This document shows positions 1 through 8,140 of a DNA stretch of 64,000 bases, piece after piece. The notes beneath the pieces are model-generated. The model searched no databases, had not been told where the DNA came from, and worked only from the letters and a program-made list of their open reading frames with translations. Positions within the stretch are counted from its first letter, which is position 1; the number at the start of each line of letters is the position of its first letter. The stretch lies in NCBI GenBank assembly GCA_021737145.1, contig JAIPEN010000003.1:291426-355425 (forward strand), written 5' to 3'. The translations under genes were made by a program, and so were the position numbers. Origin of the DNA: Desulfarculaceae bacterium (GTDB lineage Bacteria; Desulfobacterota; Desulfarculia; Desulfarculales; Desulfarculaceae).

Positions 1-56
1 TCCTGGCGCAAACGGCGGGCCCGCTCCTGGAGGGCGTCAATCGTTTGGTTGTCCAT
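1..56 (-). CDS. Partial gene, N-terminus only (possibly transketolase N-terminal subunit)
   Basis: An ATG at 56 follows a good ribosome binding site (GGAGGGGAG) just downstream of the ligase gene on the same strand. Only about 18 codons lie in the window (MDNQTIDALQERARRLRQ). The helical, Arg-rich opening resembles the first residues of bacterial transketolase N-terminal subunits, but this is too short for a firm assignment. It is probably the fifth gene of the dctPQM-ligase operon. Confidence 0.45.
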   Translation of the reverse strand, partial: MDNQTIDALQERARRLRQ

Positions 57-71
57 GCTCTCCCCTCCGGC

Positions 72-1409
72 CTAATGCTGATCCGGGCGCAGATCCTTGA
101 AACGCCGCGCCTTCACCTCGTAACGGGTCAGGGTGCCCAAGGGGTGCACCTCTATAGCGTAGCCCAGGTTGGTCTTGAGGCGAAGCTCGTTCTTGAGACG
201 GCCCAGGGTTTGCTCCTGGCCGCCGGCGGATTCGTCGGTGAACTCGATCTTCAGGGTCAGGCGCTCGCTGTCGCCGATGCGCTCCACCACCACCTCGTAC
301 TCGTCGGCCAGCTCGTTGAAGCCGCGCACCACCTCTTCGATGGCCGAGGGCGACAGAAGCACGCCCTTGACCTTGGTGATGTCGTCGGCCCGGCCCTGCA
401 CCCCGCCCTTGATCAGGCGGAAGGTGCGTCCGCAGGGGCAGGGATCGGCCGCCCACTCGATGATGTCCTTGGAGTCGAAGCGGATGCAGGGCTGAGCCTG
501 GCGGTCCAGGGCGGTGATGATCATCTTGCCCTTCTTGCCCGGCTCCTCGATCAACTCGCCGGTGACCGGGTCCTCGATCTCCACCAGGAACAGGGCCTCG
601 TTCACGTGCAGCCCGCCGGGCTGCTCGGCGCACTCGTAGCTCCAGGCCCCGATCTCGGTGGCCCCGGCATGGTCGAACAGCTTGGCCCCCCAGGCCTTCT
701 CGATGCGCTGCTTGGTGCTGGGGATGGAGGCCCCGGGCTCCCCGGCGCAGGTGATGCGCTCGATGCTCATGGCGGCCGGGTCCAGGCCCAGCTTGTTCTT
801 GGCCACGTCGGCCATGTTGAGCATGTAGGTGGGGGTGCCCATCATGGCCGTGGCCCCCAGCTCCTGAATCTTGAGCACCCGGGAGGCGGTGTCCAGCACC
901 CCGCCGGGCACCACCTCGCAGCCGATCTTTTCGCAGGCGTAGTGCCCGGCCCAGAAGGCCACGAAGATATTGTAGCCGAAGGGGATGAACACCCGGTCGC
1001 GGGGGCGGTAGCCCTGGGACCAGAGGATGTAGCTCCAGGCCTCGGCCCACCACTCCCAGTCCTGCCAGGTGTCGGCCTGGTAGACCGGAGTGCCGGTGGT
1101 GCCAGAGGTCTGGCGAAACTCGGCCACCTTTTCCAGGGGCACGCACAGCCGGCTGCCGTAGGGGAAGGGGTCTTGTTCCTGGGCGCCCTTTAAGAGAGAC
1201 TTGTCCACCTGGGGCACCCGGCGCACGTCGTCCAAGGTCTTGATGTCCCCGGGCTCCAGCCCGGCCCCTTTGTAAAACTCGCGGTACCAGGGCGAGTTGT
1301 CCCAAGCCCAGCCTATGAGGCGCTGAAAACGGGCCAGCTGGGCCGAGCGCAGCCGCTCCCTGGGCATGGTTTCAAGATAAGGGTTCCAATAGGGGCTCGA
1401 TTCAGACAT
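72..1409 (-). CDS. Phenylacetate-CoA ligase-like acyl-adenylating enzyme (PaaK family)
   Basis: The 445-residue protein has the usual length and layout of the PaaK branch of AMP-forming acyl-CoA synthetases, which activate an aromatic or other carboxylic acid with ATP and then load CoA. The P-loop-like nucleotide motif TSGTTG is at about residues 101-106, the adenine/acyl motif HAGATEIG lies near mid-protein, and a small C-terminal domain follows. The N-terminal segment with NSPWYREFY is typical of the family. It starts 13 bp after dctM, so it is probably expressed with the TRAP transporter, which suggests that the imported acid is its substrate. The family is secure. The substrate is not, because PaaK homologues also act on indoleacetate, benzoate-like acids or coenzyme F390. 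Confidence 0.85.
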   Translation of the reverse strand: MSESSPYWNPYLETMPRERLRSAQLARFQRLIGWAWDNSPWYREFYKGAGLEPGDIKTLDDVRRVPQVDKSLLKGAQEQDPFPYGSRLCVPLEKVAEFRQTSGTTGTPVYQADTWQDWEWWAEAWSYILWSQGYRPRDRVFIPFGYNIFVAFWAGHYACEKIGCEVVPGGVLDTASRVLKIQELGATAMMGTPTYMLNMADVAKNKLGLDPAAMSIERITCAGEPGASIPSTKQRIEKAWGAKLFDHAGATEIGAWSYECAEQPGGLHVNEALFLVEIEDPVTGELIEEPGKKGKMIITALDRQAQPCIRFDSKDIIEWAADPCPCGRTFRLIKGGVQGRADDITKVKGVLLSPSAIEEVVRGFNELADEYEVVVERIGDSERLTLKIEFTDESAGGQEQTLGRLKNELRLKTNLGYAIEVHPLGTLTRYEVKARRFKDLRPDQH

Positions 1410-1422
1410 GGCCGCTCTCGGT

Positions 1423-2724
1423 TTAATACATCAGGTTGGGTAGCCAGAGCGCGATCTGGGGAAAGAGCACGATAAAGCCCGTGCCCACGATGAGGGCGAT
1501 AAGGAAGGGCAGCGCGCCCTTGAATATCTTCTCCAGAGGCACGTCCTTGGCGATACCGTTCACCACATAGACGTTGATGCCCACCGGCGGGGTGATGACC
1601 CCCATCTGGGTGACCAGCACGATGATCACCCCGAACCACACCGGGTCGTAACCCAGGTCCATGATTATGGGATAGAAGATGGGGATGGTGAGCATGATCA
1701 GGGCCAGGGCGTCGATGAAGCAGCCGCCGAGGAGGTAGACCAGCACGATCATGGCCACCACCGCGAAGTCGGGCATGTTCAGCCCGGCCACCCATTCGGC
1801 CACGTCGAAGGTGATGCGGGTGACGGCCAGGAAGTGGCCGAAAACCACCGCGCCCGCCACCAGCAGCAGCACCATGCACGAGGTCCTGAGGGTCTCGTAG
1901 ATGCTTTTGACGAAACCGGGCCAGGTGAGCTGGCGCCGCACCAGGGCCACCAGGCACACCGCCGCCGCGCCCACCGCGCCGGCCTCGGTGGGAGTGAACA
2001 CCCCGGCGAAGAGCCCGCCCATGACCAGCATGAACACCAGCATGGTCTCGCCGGTCTCCCCCAGGGAGAGCATGCGCTCTTTCCAGGTGAAGGCGTTGCA
2101 GGCCGGTCCCTGCTGGGGCGCGAAATAGCAGTAAACCCAAACCGACAGGGCGAAGAAGATGGTGATGAACACCGCGGGCACGATGCCGGCCACGAACAGC
2201 TTGCCGATGGACTGCTCGGTGAGGATGCCGTAGACGATGAGCACCACGCTGGGGGGCATGAGCATGCCCAGTCCGCCGCCGGCGGCCACCGAGCCGGTGG
2301 CCAGCTCGTCGCCGTAGCCGTAGCGCTTCATCTCCGGCAGGCCCACCGTGGCCATGGTGGCGGCGGTGGCCGGGGAGGAGCCGCACACCGCGCCGAAGGC
2401 GGTGCAGGCGCAGACCGTGGCCGTGGCCAGGCCGCCCCGGTAGCAGCCCACCATCTTGTAGGCCGAATCGTAGAGCCGCCGGCTGATGCCCGCGTTGAAG
2501 GCGATCTGGCCCATGAAGATGAACAGGGGAATGATGGTCAGGCCGTAGGACGAGTACACGCTGTAAAAGTCCCGGGCCAGCAGCCGGAGGGCCGCCTCGC
2601 CGTTTACCTGCACCGCGAAGCCCACGAATCCCACCAGGGTCATTACGTAGGCCACGGGCATGCGGGTGAAGATGACCGTGATCAGCACCAGGATGCCGAT
2701 TATGCCTATGATGGTGGGATTCAT
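1423..2724 (-). CDS. dctM: TRAP transporter large permease (DctM family)
   Basis: The 433-residue, strongly hydrophobic protein begins MNPTIIGIIGILVLITVIF and has roughly 12 predicted membrane segments. It carries motifs typical of DctM, including the region around PLFIFMGQIAFNAGISRRLY and GVITPPVGINVYV. It is the ion-coupled channel subunit of a tripartite periplasmic transporter. The ATG overlaps the dctQ stop by 4 bp (ATGA), so translation is coupled. I rejected an upstream extension of the reading frame because it runs across dctQ. The substrate cannot be read from the permease. Confidence 0.92.
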   Translation of the reverse strand: MNPTIIGIIGILVLITVIFTRMPVAYVMTLVGFVGFAVQVNGEAALRLLARDFYSVYSSYGLTIIPLFIFMGQIAFNAGISRRLYDSAYKMVGCYRGGLATATVCACTAFGAVCGSSPATAATMATVGLPEMKRYGYGDELATGSVAAGGGLGMLMPPSVVLIVYGILTEQSIGKLFVAGIVPAVFITIFFALSVWVYCYFAPQQGPACNAFTWKERMLSLGETGETMLVFMLVMGGLFAGVFTPTEAGAVGAAAVCLVALVRRQLTWPGFVKSIYETLRTSCMVLLLVAGAVVFGHFLAVTRITFDVAEWVAGLNMPDFAVVAMIVLVYLLGGCFIDALALIMLTIPIFYPIIMDLGYDPVWFGVIIVLVTQMGVITPPVGINVYVVNGIAKDVPLEKIFKGALPFLIALIVGTGFIVLFPQIALWLPNLMY

Positions 2725-3206
2725 TTGCCGGCCGCCTTTTTCAGGTAGTTCACGCTGTCGGTAAAGATGACCAGGCTGAGCACCCCGAAGGCCACCGCCA
2801 CCAGATAGATGAGGATGTAGTCCGGGAATTGCAGGCTCATGGAGACTTCGCCCGATTGCTTGACCGTGTTGCCGTAAAGGACCATCTGCCAGCACACCAG
2901 CCCGAAGAGCGTCCCGGCGAAGAGGTTGCCCACCCCGCTGTAGATGGCCTGGACCCGGGGGGTGAACTTGCGCACGAAAAGATCCACCCCCACGTGGCCG
3001 TGCTCATGGTCGGTCATGGGCATGGCGCAGGCCAGCACGATGGTGGCCATGAAGCTTACGATCTCCACCGCCCCGAAGATGGGCCGGTTGAATGCGCGGA
3101 AGATCACGTCCACACAGGTGATGACCATCATGCCCACCAGGGCCGCGCCCCCTACGCGCTTGAGCAGGTTGATGAGTTGCTCAACCGCTTTCTCCCAGCT
3201 TTGCAC
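2721..3206 (-). CDS. dctQ: TRAP transporter small permease (DctQ family)
   Basis: The 161-residue protein has four membrane segments, the standard size and topology of DctQ, which anchors and assists DctM. I chose the GTG at 3206 because GGGGAG lies at good spacing just upstream. The earlier ATG at 3251 falls inside a perfect hairpin and has no ribosome binding site. The gene lies between dctP and dctM and overlaps dctM by 4 bp. Confidence 0.85.
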   Translation of the reverse strand: MQSWEKAVEQLINLLKRVGGAALVGMMVITCVDVIFRAFNRPIFGAVEIVSFMATIVLACAMPMTDHEHGHVGVDLFVRKFTPRVQAIYSGVGNLFAGTLFGLVCWQMVLYGNTVKQSGEVSMSLQFPDYILIYLVAVAFGVLSLVIFTDSVNYLKKAAGK

Positions 3207-3227
3207 CAAACTCTCCCCTGATAAACG

Positions 3228-3249
3228 GGGGCGGCCCGAAGGCCGCCCC
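3228..3249 (-). promoter_or_regulatory. UUCG-capped hairpin between dctP and dctQ
   Basis: On the transcribed strand two perfect 9-base arms (GGGGCGGCC and GGCCGCCCC) are separated by TTCG, an unusually stable tetraloop. No U-run follows, so it is more likely an attenuating or RNA-stabilising element than a full terminator. It sits directly after the binding-protein gene and before the permeases, where expression often has to drop. Confidence 0.65.
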
Positions 3250-3262
3250 ATTTATGAATGGA

Positions 3263-4288
3263 TTACTTCTGGACTTCGGCCAGCTTCTTCTTGGTAAACT
3301 CCAGGGCCTCCTTGGCCGGCACACCCTTGGCGCTGGTCTCCTTGACGTACTCGTCCAGCACCGGATCGGTGGCCTTTTTCCAACGCGCGGCCTCCGCCGC
3401 CGACAGCGGGATGAACTTGCGGCCCTTCTTGAGCATCAGCTTGCGTCCGGCCTCGTCCGAAGCGTCCCAGGCCGCGCCGTGCTTGGGGATCCACTCCTTG
3501 TTGATCTGGATGATGATCTCCTGCACGTCCTTGGGCAGGGAGTTCCACTTGCCCTTGTTCATCACCACGTAGAAGGTGGAGGTGTAGGCGTTGGCATAGT
3601 TCTCGGTGCAGTAGTTGACCACGTCGGCCATCTTCCAGCCCTTGTTCACCTCCATGGGGTAGAGGGCGCCGTCAACCACGCCGCGCTGCAGGGCCTGGTA
3701 GAGCTCGGGCATGGGCATGGCCACCGGGGTGCCGCCCAGGGCCTTGACCACCTTGGCGGTGGTGCCGTGGGAGCGGATCTTGAGGCCCTTCATATCCGCC
3801 ATCTTCTTGACCGCCTTGCCCTTGGTGAACAGGATGCCGGGCCCGTGGGCGTTCAGGTACATCACCTGCACGTCGTCGAGTTCCTTGGGCTTGAACTTCC
3901 CATAGACCGCGTTGGCCACGGTGGTGGCGGCCTTGCCGCTCTTGTAGCCCAGGGGCAGGTCCACCACCTCCATCAGGGGGAAGCGGCCCCGGTTGTAGCC
4001 GAACAGGCAGAAGCCCAGGTCGCTCATTCCCTGCACCACGCCGTCGTACATCTGCTTGGCCTTGGTCAGGGTCTGGCCGGGGAAGTACTGCACCAGGACC
4101 TTGCCCTTGGTGCGCTTGCCCACTTCCTTGCACCAGGCATCGGCCAGCTTGGACTGGACGTGGCTGGGCGGAAAGAAGCAGGAGTAGGTCAGCGTGATCT
4201 GATCGTCCGCGGCGGCGGGCAGGGCCCCGATGGCAAACACCGCCATAAGGACAACCGTCAACGTTAAAGCCAGAAACTTTTTGGACAT
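3263..4288 (-). CDS. dctP: TRAP transporter periplasmic solute-binding protein (DctP family)
   Basis: The 341-residue precursor starts MSKKFLALTLTVVLMAVF and has a clear signal peptide ending near ALPAAA, followed by the DctP fold. Characteristic segments include the conserved Arg-containing motif in LKIRSHG and the LYQALQRGVVDG helix. It captures the solute in the periplasm and delivers it to DctQM. The ATG at 4288 follows AAGGGAGGG, and I rejected a 24-residue extension that has no binding site. It is the first gene of the operon, behind a 384-bp regulatory gap. Confidence 0.92.
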   Translation of the reverse strand: MSKKFLALTLTVVLMAVFAIGALPAAADDQITLTYSCFFPPSHVQSKLADAWCKEVGKRTKGKVLVQYFPGQTLTKAKQMYDGVVQGMSDLGFCLFGYNRGRFPLMEVVDLPLGYKSGKAATTVANAVYGKFKPKELDDVQVMYLNAHGPGILFTKGKAVKKMADMKGLKIRSHGTTAKVVKALGGTPVAMPMPELYQALQRGVVDGALYPMEVNKGWKMADVVNYCTENYANAYTSTFYVVMNKGKWNSLPKDVQEIIIQINKEWIPKHGAAWDASDEAGRKLMLKKGRKFIPLSAAEAARWKKATDPVLDEYVKETSAKGVPAKEALEFTKKKLAEVQK

Positions 4289-4672
4289 GATTCCCTCCCT
4301 TGTGCGGCGGCCTGCCCATAGGCCGCTCTCATAACCCTTTATCCGGCCAGGGCCGGACATCCTTCCTGGTGTTGCAACAAGGGTGTAGCTCTAGAGAAGG
4401 ATAATATACGAGCCTTAACGGCTGCAAACGCGGCCACGGCCATCGCCGCGGCCGCGCGTTTCATCATGTCCCAGCGTAAATTTCACCTGGCCGGGCACCA
4501 CCACGGGGCTGCGAAATCAACATGCCCCAGCGGCCGCCAAGCGTCCAGCTAAATAATAATTTTTTCACTTCGCGGGTTTACCTGGTGAGTTCATGCCTGA
4601 ATCATAGGGAGGCGGCCCCCCAGCCTACCATGACGGCGGTCATGTACCGTGTTTTTCCGGAAAATAGCGGGC
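4289..4672. promoter_or_regulatory. Upstream region of dctP and downstream region of the Crp-like gene
   Basis: This 384-bp gap has no convincing gene. On the minus strand TTGCAG (4422-4427) and TATTAT (4401-4406) could form a promoter for dctP, but the 15-bp spacer is short. Dyads that could be operators are TGTTGCAACA at 4370-4379 and CATGAC-N4-GTCATG at 4629-4644. An AT-rich patch at 4552-4568 stands out against the GC-rich background. I see no clear intrinsic terminator for the Crp-like gene. Confidence 0.35.
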
Positions 4673-5377
4673 CTAGACCCAGAGGGGCTGGTCGTCCAGG
4701 CTTTTCAGGGAGGCGGGGGAGACGATCATCACCAGGCCCCGCCGGCTCTCCACGATGCCCAGGCCCCGGAGGCGGGCCATGGTGCGCAGGGTGGACTCGG
4801 TGGTGGTGCCGGCCAGCTCGGCCAACTCGCCGCTGGTCAGCTTGATCTCGGAGCCGAACTTCTCCAGCAAGGTGGTGAGCACCCGGACCACCCGCTGCTC
4901 CACCCGCTTTTCCACCATGTCCACGATGCGGCTGTTGGCGCTGTCGATGGCCTTGCCCAGGATGGTCATGATGTTGGCCAGGAGCACCGGGTTGGCCACC
5001 GCGAACTCGACGAACTCGGCCCGGGGGACGCAGGCCACCACGCTGTCTTGCATGGCCTCGGCCGAAAGGATGCGGGGACTGCCGGTGAAGGGCCCGATGA
5101 GGTTGAGGGGCTCGCCGCGCTTGGCCAGGAGATAGGTGATGCACACGCCGCTGGAGGAGGAGATGAACACCTTCACCATGCCCTGGGCCACCAGATAGAA
5201 GTATTCGCAGGGGTCTTCCTGCAAGAACACCGGCGCGCCCTTGCCGAAACGGGCGTAAAAGGACATGCCCGCCACCTGCTCTATCTGCTTGGGGTCCAGG
5301 CCGTCGAAGCCCATGGCCCGGGCGAACAGGTCCCGCCGTTCTTCGGGCGTGCTGTCCACCAAGCTTCCCCGCGCCAT
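4673..5377 (-). CDS. Crp/Fnr-family transcriptional regulator
   Basis: The 234-residue protein has an N-terminal cyclic-nucleotide-binding-like beta-roll (about 25-140), a long dimerisation helix, and a C-terminal winged helix-turn-helix (about 175-215) with LTSGELAELAGTTTESTLR as recognition unit. There is no Cys cluster like that of Fnr, so direct Fe-S oxygen sensing is unlikely. The ligand is unknown. The start at 5377 follows GAGGGGAG. It lies upstream of dctPQM on the same strand, so control of that operon is a reasonable inference, not shown. Confidence 0.88.
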   Translation of the reverse strand: MARGSLVDSTPEERRDLFARAMGFDGLDPKQIEQVAGMSFYARFGKGAPVFLQEDPCEYFYLVAQGMVKVFISSSSGVCITYLLAKRGEPLNLIGPFTGSPRILSAEAMQDSVVACVPRAEFVEFAVANPVLLANIMTILGKAIDSANSRIVDMVEKRVEQRVVRVLTTLLEKFGSEIKLTSGELAELAGTTTESTLRTMARLRGLGIVESRRGLVMIVSPASLKSLDDQPLWV

Positions 5378-5448
5378 GATCTCCCCTCGCCGCGGAGGGC
5401 CATCGCCCCGCCGCTACGCGCCCCCCGCTCTATATCACACTGCGAGCT

Positions 5449-5478
5449 AGGATATCCGAGCCCGAGCGGACCAGTCAA
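5449..5478 (-). promoter_or_regulatory. Candidate sigma70 promoter of the Crp-like gene
   Basis: TTGACT (5473-5478) and TATCCT (5449-5454) are separated by 18 bp on the minus strand, upstream of the start at 5377. A TGTGATATAG half-site-like stretch just downstream of the -10 could allow autoregulation. Confidence 0.4.
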
Positions 5479-5569
5479 GACGGGGCAAAGGGACATGACG
5501 CCCGGCCCATGGCGGCGTTACAATTATTATTAAAGGCCGTTATGGGGGGATCGAACCCATGGAGGACGC

Positions 5570-6046
5570 ATGCCGTTTCTGAAGAACAAGCTGCGCGGGG
5601 CCGCGGCCCTGCTGGTGGCCGGGCTGATGCTGGCGGGGGCCCTGGCCTGTGGGGAATATTACCTGGACCCGGGGCCCAATCCGGCCCGCATCCGGGTGAA
5701 GCTGTGGGCCATGGTGCCGGCCAAGCTCAAGCAGGTGCCCAGCGAGTGGATCTACTGGGACTGGAGCCTGAGGCTGGTGGTGCCCAAGGGCGCCTACCCC
5801 ATGCTGCCTCCCACCGTGAAGCAGGACTTTTACACCATCCCCAACACCAACCCCCTGGTGCGCGACGTGACCTTCCTGGCCCCGCCGGGCAAGCGCAAGT
5901 ATCTGCTGGAGGTGTACGGCTACGCCATCCGCCAGCGGGGAGAGCACTCGGGCCCCAAGATTCTCACCTATCTGCAGCAGACCTTGGAGCTGGACCTGCC
6001 GCCCGGGGGCAGCTATCTCATCGAGCGCCGGGTGGGGGGCCAATAG
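5570..6046 (+). CDS. Small exported protein of unknown function (possible lipoprotein)
   Basis: I do not recognise this 158-residue protein. It has a basic N-terminus, a hydrophobic stretch (about 10-26) and a single early Cys in AGALAC, an imperfect lipobox, so it is exported and possibly lipidated. The mature part has aromatic-rich segments (WIYWDWSLRLVV) and a predicted beta-rich pattern. The ATG follows GGAGG with a 4-base gap. It is divergent from the Crp-like gene and precedes the histidine kinase by 138 bp. It could be a periplasmic accessory or sensor partner, but nothing proves that. Confidence 0.7.
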   Translation: MPFLKNKLRGAAALLVAGLMLAGALACGEYYLDPGPNPARIRVKLWAMVPAKLKQVPSEWIYWDWSLRLVVPKGAYPMLPPTVKQDFYTIPNTNPLVRDVTFLAPPGKRKYLLEVYGYAIRQRGEHSGPKILTYLQQTLELDLPPGGSYLIERRVGGQ

Positions 6047-6071
6047 TCCCTGAGCCGCATGGCTTTGCCGG

Positions 6072-6101
6072 CTGACCCGGGAGGGGCGGCTGGCTTATAA
6101 T
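6072..6101 (+). promoter_or_regulatory. Candidate promoter of the PAS histidine kinase
   Basis: A perfect TATAAT (6096-6101) lies 18 bp after CTGACC (6072-6077), which matches four of six -35 positions. It lies 84 bp before the kinase start. Confidence 0.4.
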
Positions 6102-6184
6102 TGAACTACAGGGGGTGACGCCTTGGCGGAGCGGAACCGGGCTCCGCCCGCCTGCCGGTCAGGGTCCGGGAAAGGAGGCGCGCC

Positions 6185-8140
6185 ATGCCGCCTGACCACC
6201 CACCACCCTCGGCGCATCAGGAAATCGAAGAGCTCAAGAGCCGGCTGCGCGAGCTGCGCGGGGACGAGTCCCTGGGCGGCCAAGACCAGCGGGAGGCCAA
6301 GTTCCGGGCTCTGACCGAGACCGCGGCCTCGGCCATCTTCATCATCCAGGACGGCCGCTTCGTGTACATGAACCCGGCCGGCCAGGAGCTGAGCGGCTAC
6401 GGCCACGATGAGCTAAAGAAGATGGACTTCTTGTCCATCGTGCATCCCGACTTCCGCTCCCAAACCCAGCAATACGCCAGCAAGCGCCTGGAAGGCCATC
6501 CCGCGCCTTCCCGCTACGAGATCAAGATAATCACCAAGGACGGCCGCGAGCTGTGGGCCGAGCTGACCGCCTCGCTTTTCGAGCACCAGGGGCGGCCGGC
6601 CACCATCGGCACGGCCACCGACATCACCGGGCACAAGCAGGCCCAGGAGTCGCTGCAGGAATCGCAAAAGCGCCTGGCCGACATCATCAACTTCCTGCCC
6701 GACCCCACCTTTGCCATCAACCGCAAGGGCCAGGTGATCGTATGGAACCGGGCCATAGAGGAGCTGACCGGCATCCCGGCCGGCGACATCATCGGCAAGG
6801 GGGATTATGAGTACGCCCTGCCCTTCTGGGGCGAGCGGCGGCCCATCCTGGCCGATCTGGCCATGGAGTGGGACCAGAGCTACGAGGACCGTTACCCCTT
6901 TGTCAGCCGCCAGGGCCACACCTTGCTCACCGAGGCCTTTGCCCCGGCCGTTCCGCCGGATGGCGCCTTTTTGTGGGGCAAGGCCGCGGCCCTGTTCAAC
7001 TCCCAGGGCGAGGTGGTGGGGGCCATCGAGACGGTGCGCGACATCACCGAGCGCAAGGGCATGGAAGAGGCCCTGCGCGAGTCGGCCGCCCGCCATCTGG
7101 CCCTGGTCAACAGCCTGCCGGTGGGGGTGATATCGGTGGACCCCCGCTTCCGGGTCACCGAGATAAATCCCCAGGGCCTGGACATCCTGGGCTACAGCCA
7201 GGAGGAGGCGCTGGGCCGCCCCTGCCGCGAGGTGCTGCGCTCCGAGGCCTGCGAGCGGCGCTGCCCCATCAAGAGCTCCCTGGGCAGCCGCCAGCCCACC
7301 GGGCCGGTGGACACCAACTTCCTGAGCAAGGACGGGGTGCGCAAGGCGGTGCGCCTGTGGGCCTCGGGGCTCTACAACGCCGAGGGCGAGCTGATCGGCG
7401 GGGTGGAGGTGTTCCAGGACGTGAGCCAGCTAAAGGCCCTGGAGCGGGAGCGGGCCAACCTGGTGTCCATGTTCGCCCACGACATGAAGACCCCCCTGGT
7501 GGGCATCCAGGGTTTCGCCCTGCGCCTGCTCAAGCGGGGCGAGCAAACCGAGCCGGCCAAGCAGCAACAATACCTGGAGGTGATCCGCCGCCAGGCCGGG
7601 CAACTGGAAAAAATCATCAACGATTTTCTGGATTTCGCCCGTTTGGAGACCGGTGGCCTAAAGCTGAACTTCAGCGCCGTGGACCTGGAAAAGGAGTTCA
7701 TCGAGCTTTTGGAGGACTTCACCCCCCGCTTCCGGCAAAAGGGCCTGGGCCTGGAGTTGCGCAGCGGGGAGAAGCTTCCGGTGGTCGAGGCCGACCCGGT
7801 GCACCTGCGCCGCGCCTTCGGCAACCTGCTGGACAACGCGCTCAAGTACTCCGAGGCGCCGGGCACGGTGAGCATCGAGGCCCAGGACAACGGAGAAACG
7901 GTGACCCTGCGCTTTCGCGACCAGGGCGCGGGCATTCCCGCCGAGGACCTGCCCTACATCTTCGACATGTTCTACCGCTCGGGCAGCCAGGGCAAGAAGG
8001 CGGGGCACGGCCTGGGCCTGGCCGGGGTGGAGGCGATCGTGCGGGGCCACGGCGGACGGGTGATGGTGGCCAGCGAGCTGGACCAGGGTTCGGTGTTCTC
8101 TTTGGAGCTGCCCAAGCGGCAGCCGGGCGAGGAGGCCTAG
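6185..8140 (+). CDS. Multi-PAS sensor histidine kinase (soluble)
   Basis: The 651-residue protein has an N-terminal helical segment, three PAS domains (about 45-155, 170-285 and 295-410), a HisKA dimerisation domain with phospho-acceptor His near 434 in FAHDMKTPL, and a HATPase domain with N-box NLLDNALKYS, G1 DQGAGIP and G2 GHGLGLAGV. There is no membrane segment, so it senses a cytoplasmic signal. PAS3 contains a CERRCP pair that could ligate metal or respond to redox. The start follows AAAGGAGG. No response regulator lies next to it. Its stop codon overlaps that of the convergent ATPase gene. Confidence 0.9.
   Translation: MPPDHPPPSAHQEIEELKSRLRELRGDESLGGQDQREAKFRALTETAASAIFIIQDGRFVYMNPAGQELSGYGHDELKKMDFLSIVHPDFRSQTQQYASKRLEGHPAPSRYEIKIITKDGRELWAELTASLFEHQGRPATIGTATDITGHKQAQESLQESQKRLADIINFLPDPTFAINRKGQVIVWNRAIEELTGIPAGDIIGKGDYEYALPFWGERRPILADLAMEWDQSYEDRYPFVSRQGHTLLTEAFAPAVPPDGAFLWGKAAALFNSQGEVVGAIETVRDITERKGMEEALRESAARHLALVNSLPVGVISVDPRFRVTEINPQGLDILGYSQEEALGRPCREVLRSEACERRCPIKSSLGSRQPTGPVDTNFLSKDGVRKAVRLWASGLYNAEGELIGGVEVFQDVSQLKALERERANLVSMFAHDMKTPLVGIQGFALRLLKRGEQTEPAKQQQYLEVIRRQAGQLEKIINDFLDFARLETGGLKLNFSAVDLEKEFIELLEDFTPRFRQKGLGLELRSGEKLPVVEADPVHLRRAFGNLLDNALKYSEAPGTVSIEAQDNGETVTLRFRDQGAGIPAEDLPYIFDMFYRSGSQGKKAGHGLGLAGVEAIVRGHGGRVMVASELDQGSVFSLELPKRQPGEEA

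Noticed and set aside
4653..4664. TTTTCCGGAAAA after the Crp-like gene as a terminator
   Set aside because: A 12-bp palindrome without a loop or strong GC stem is too weak. I report no terminator there.
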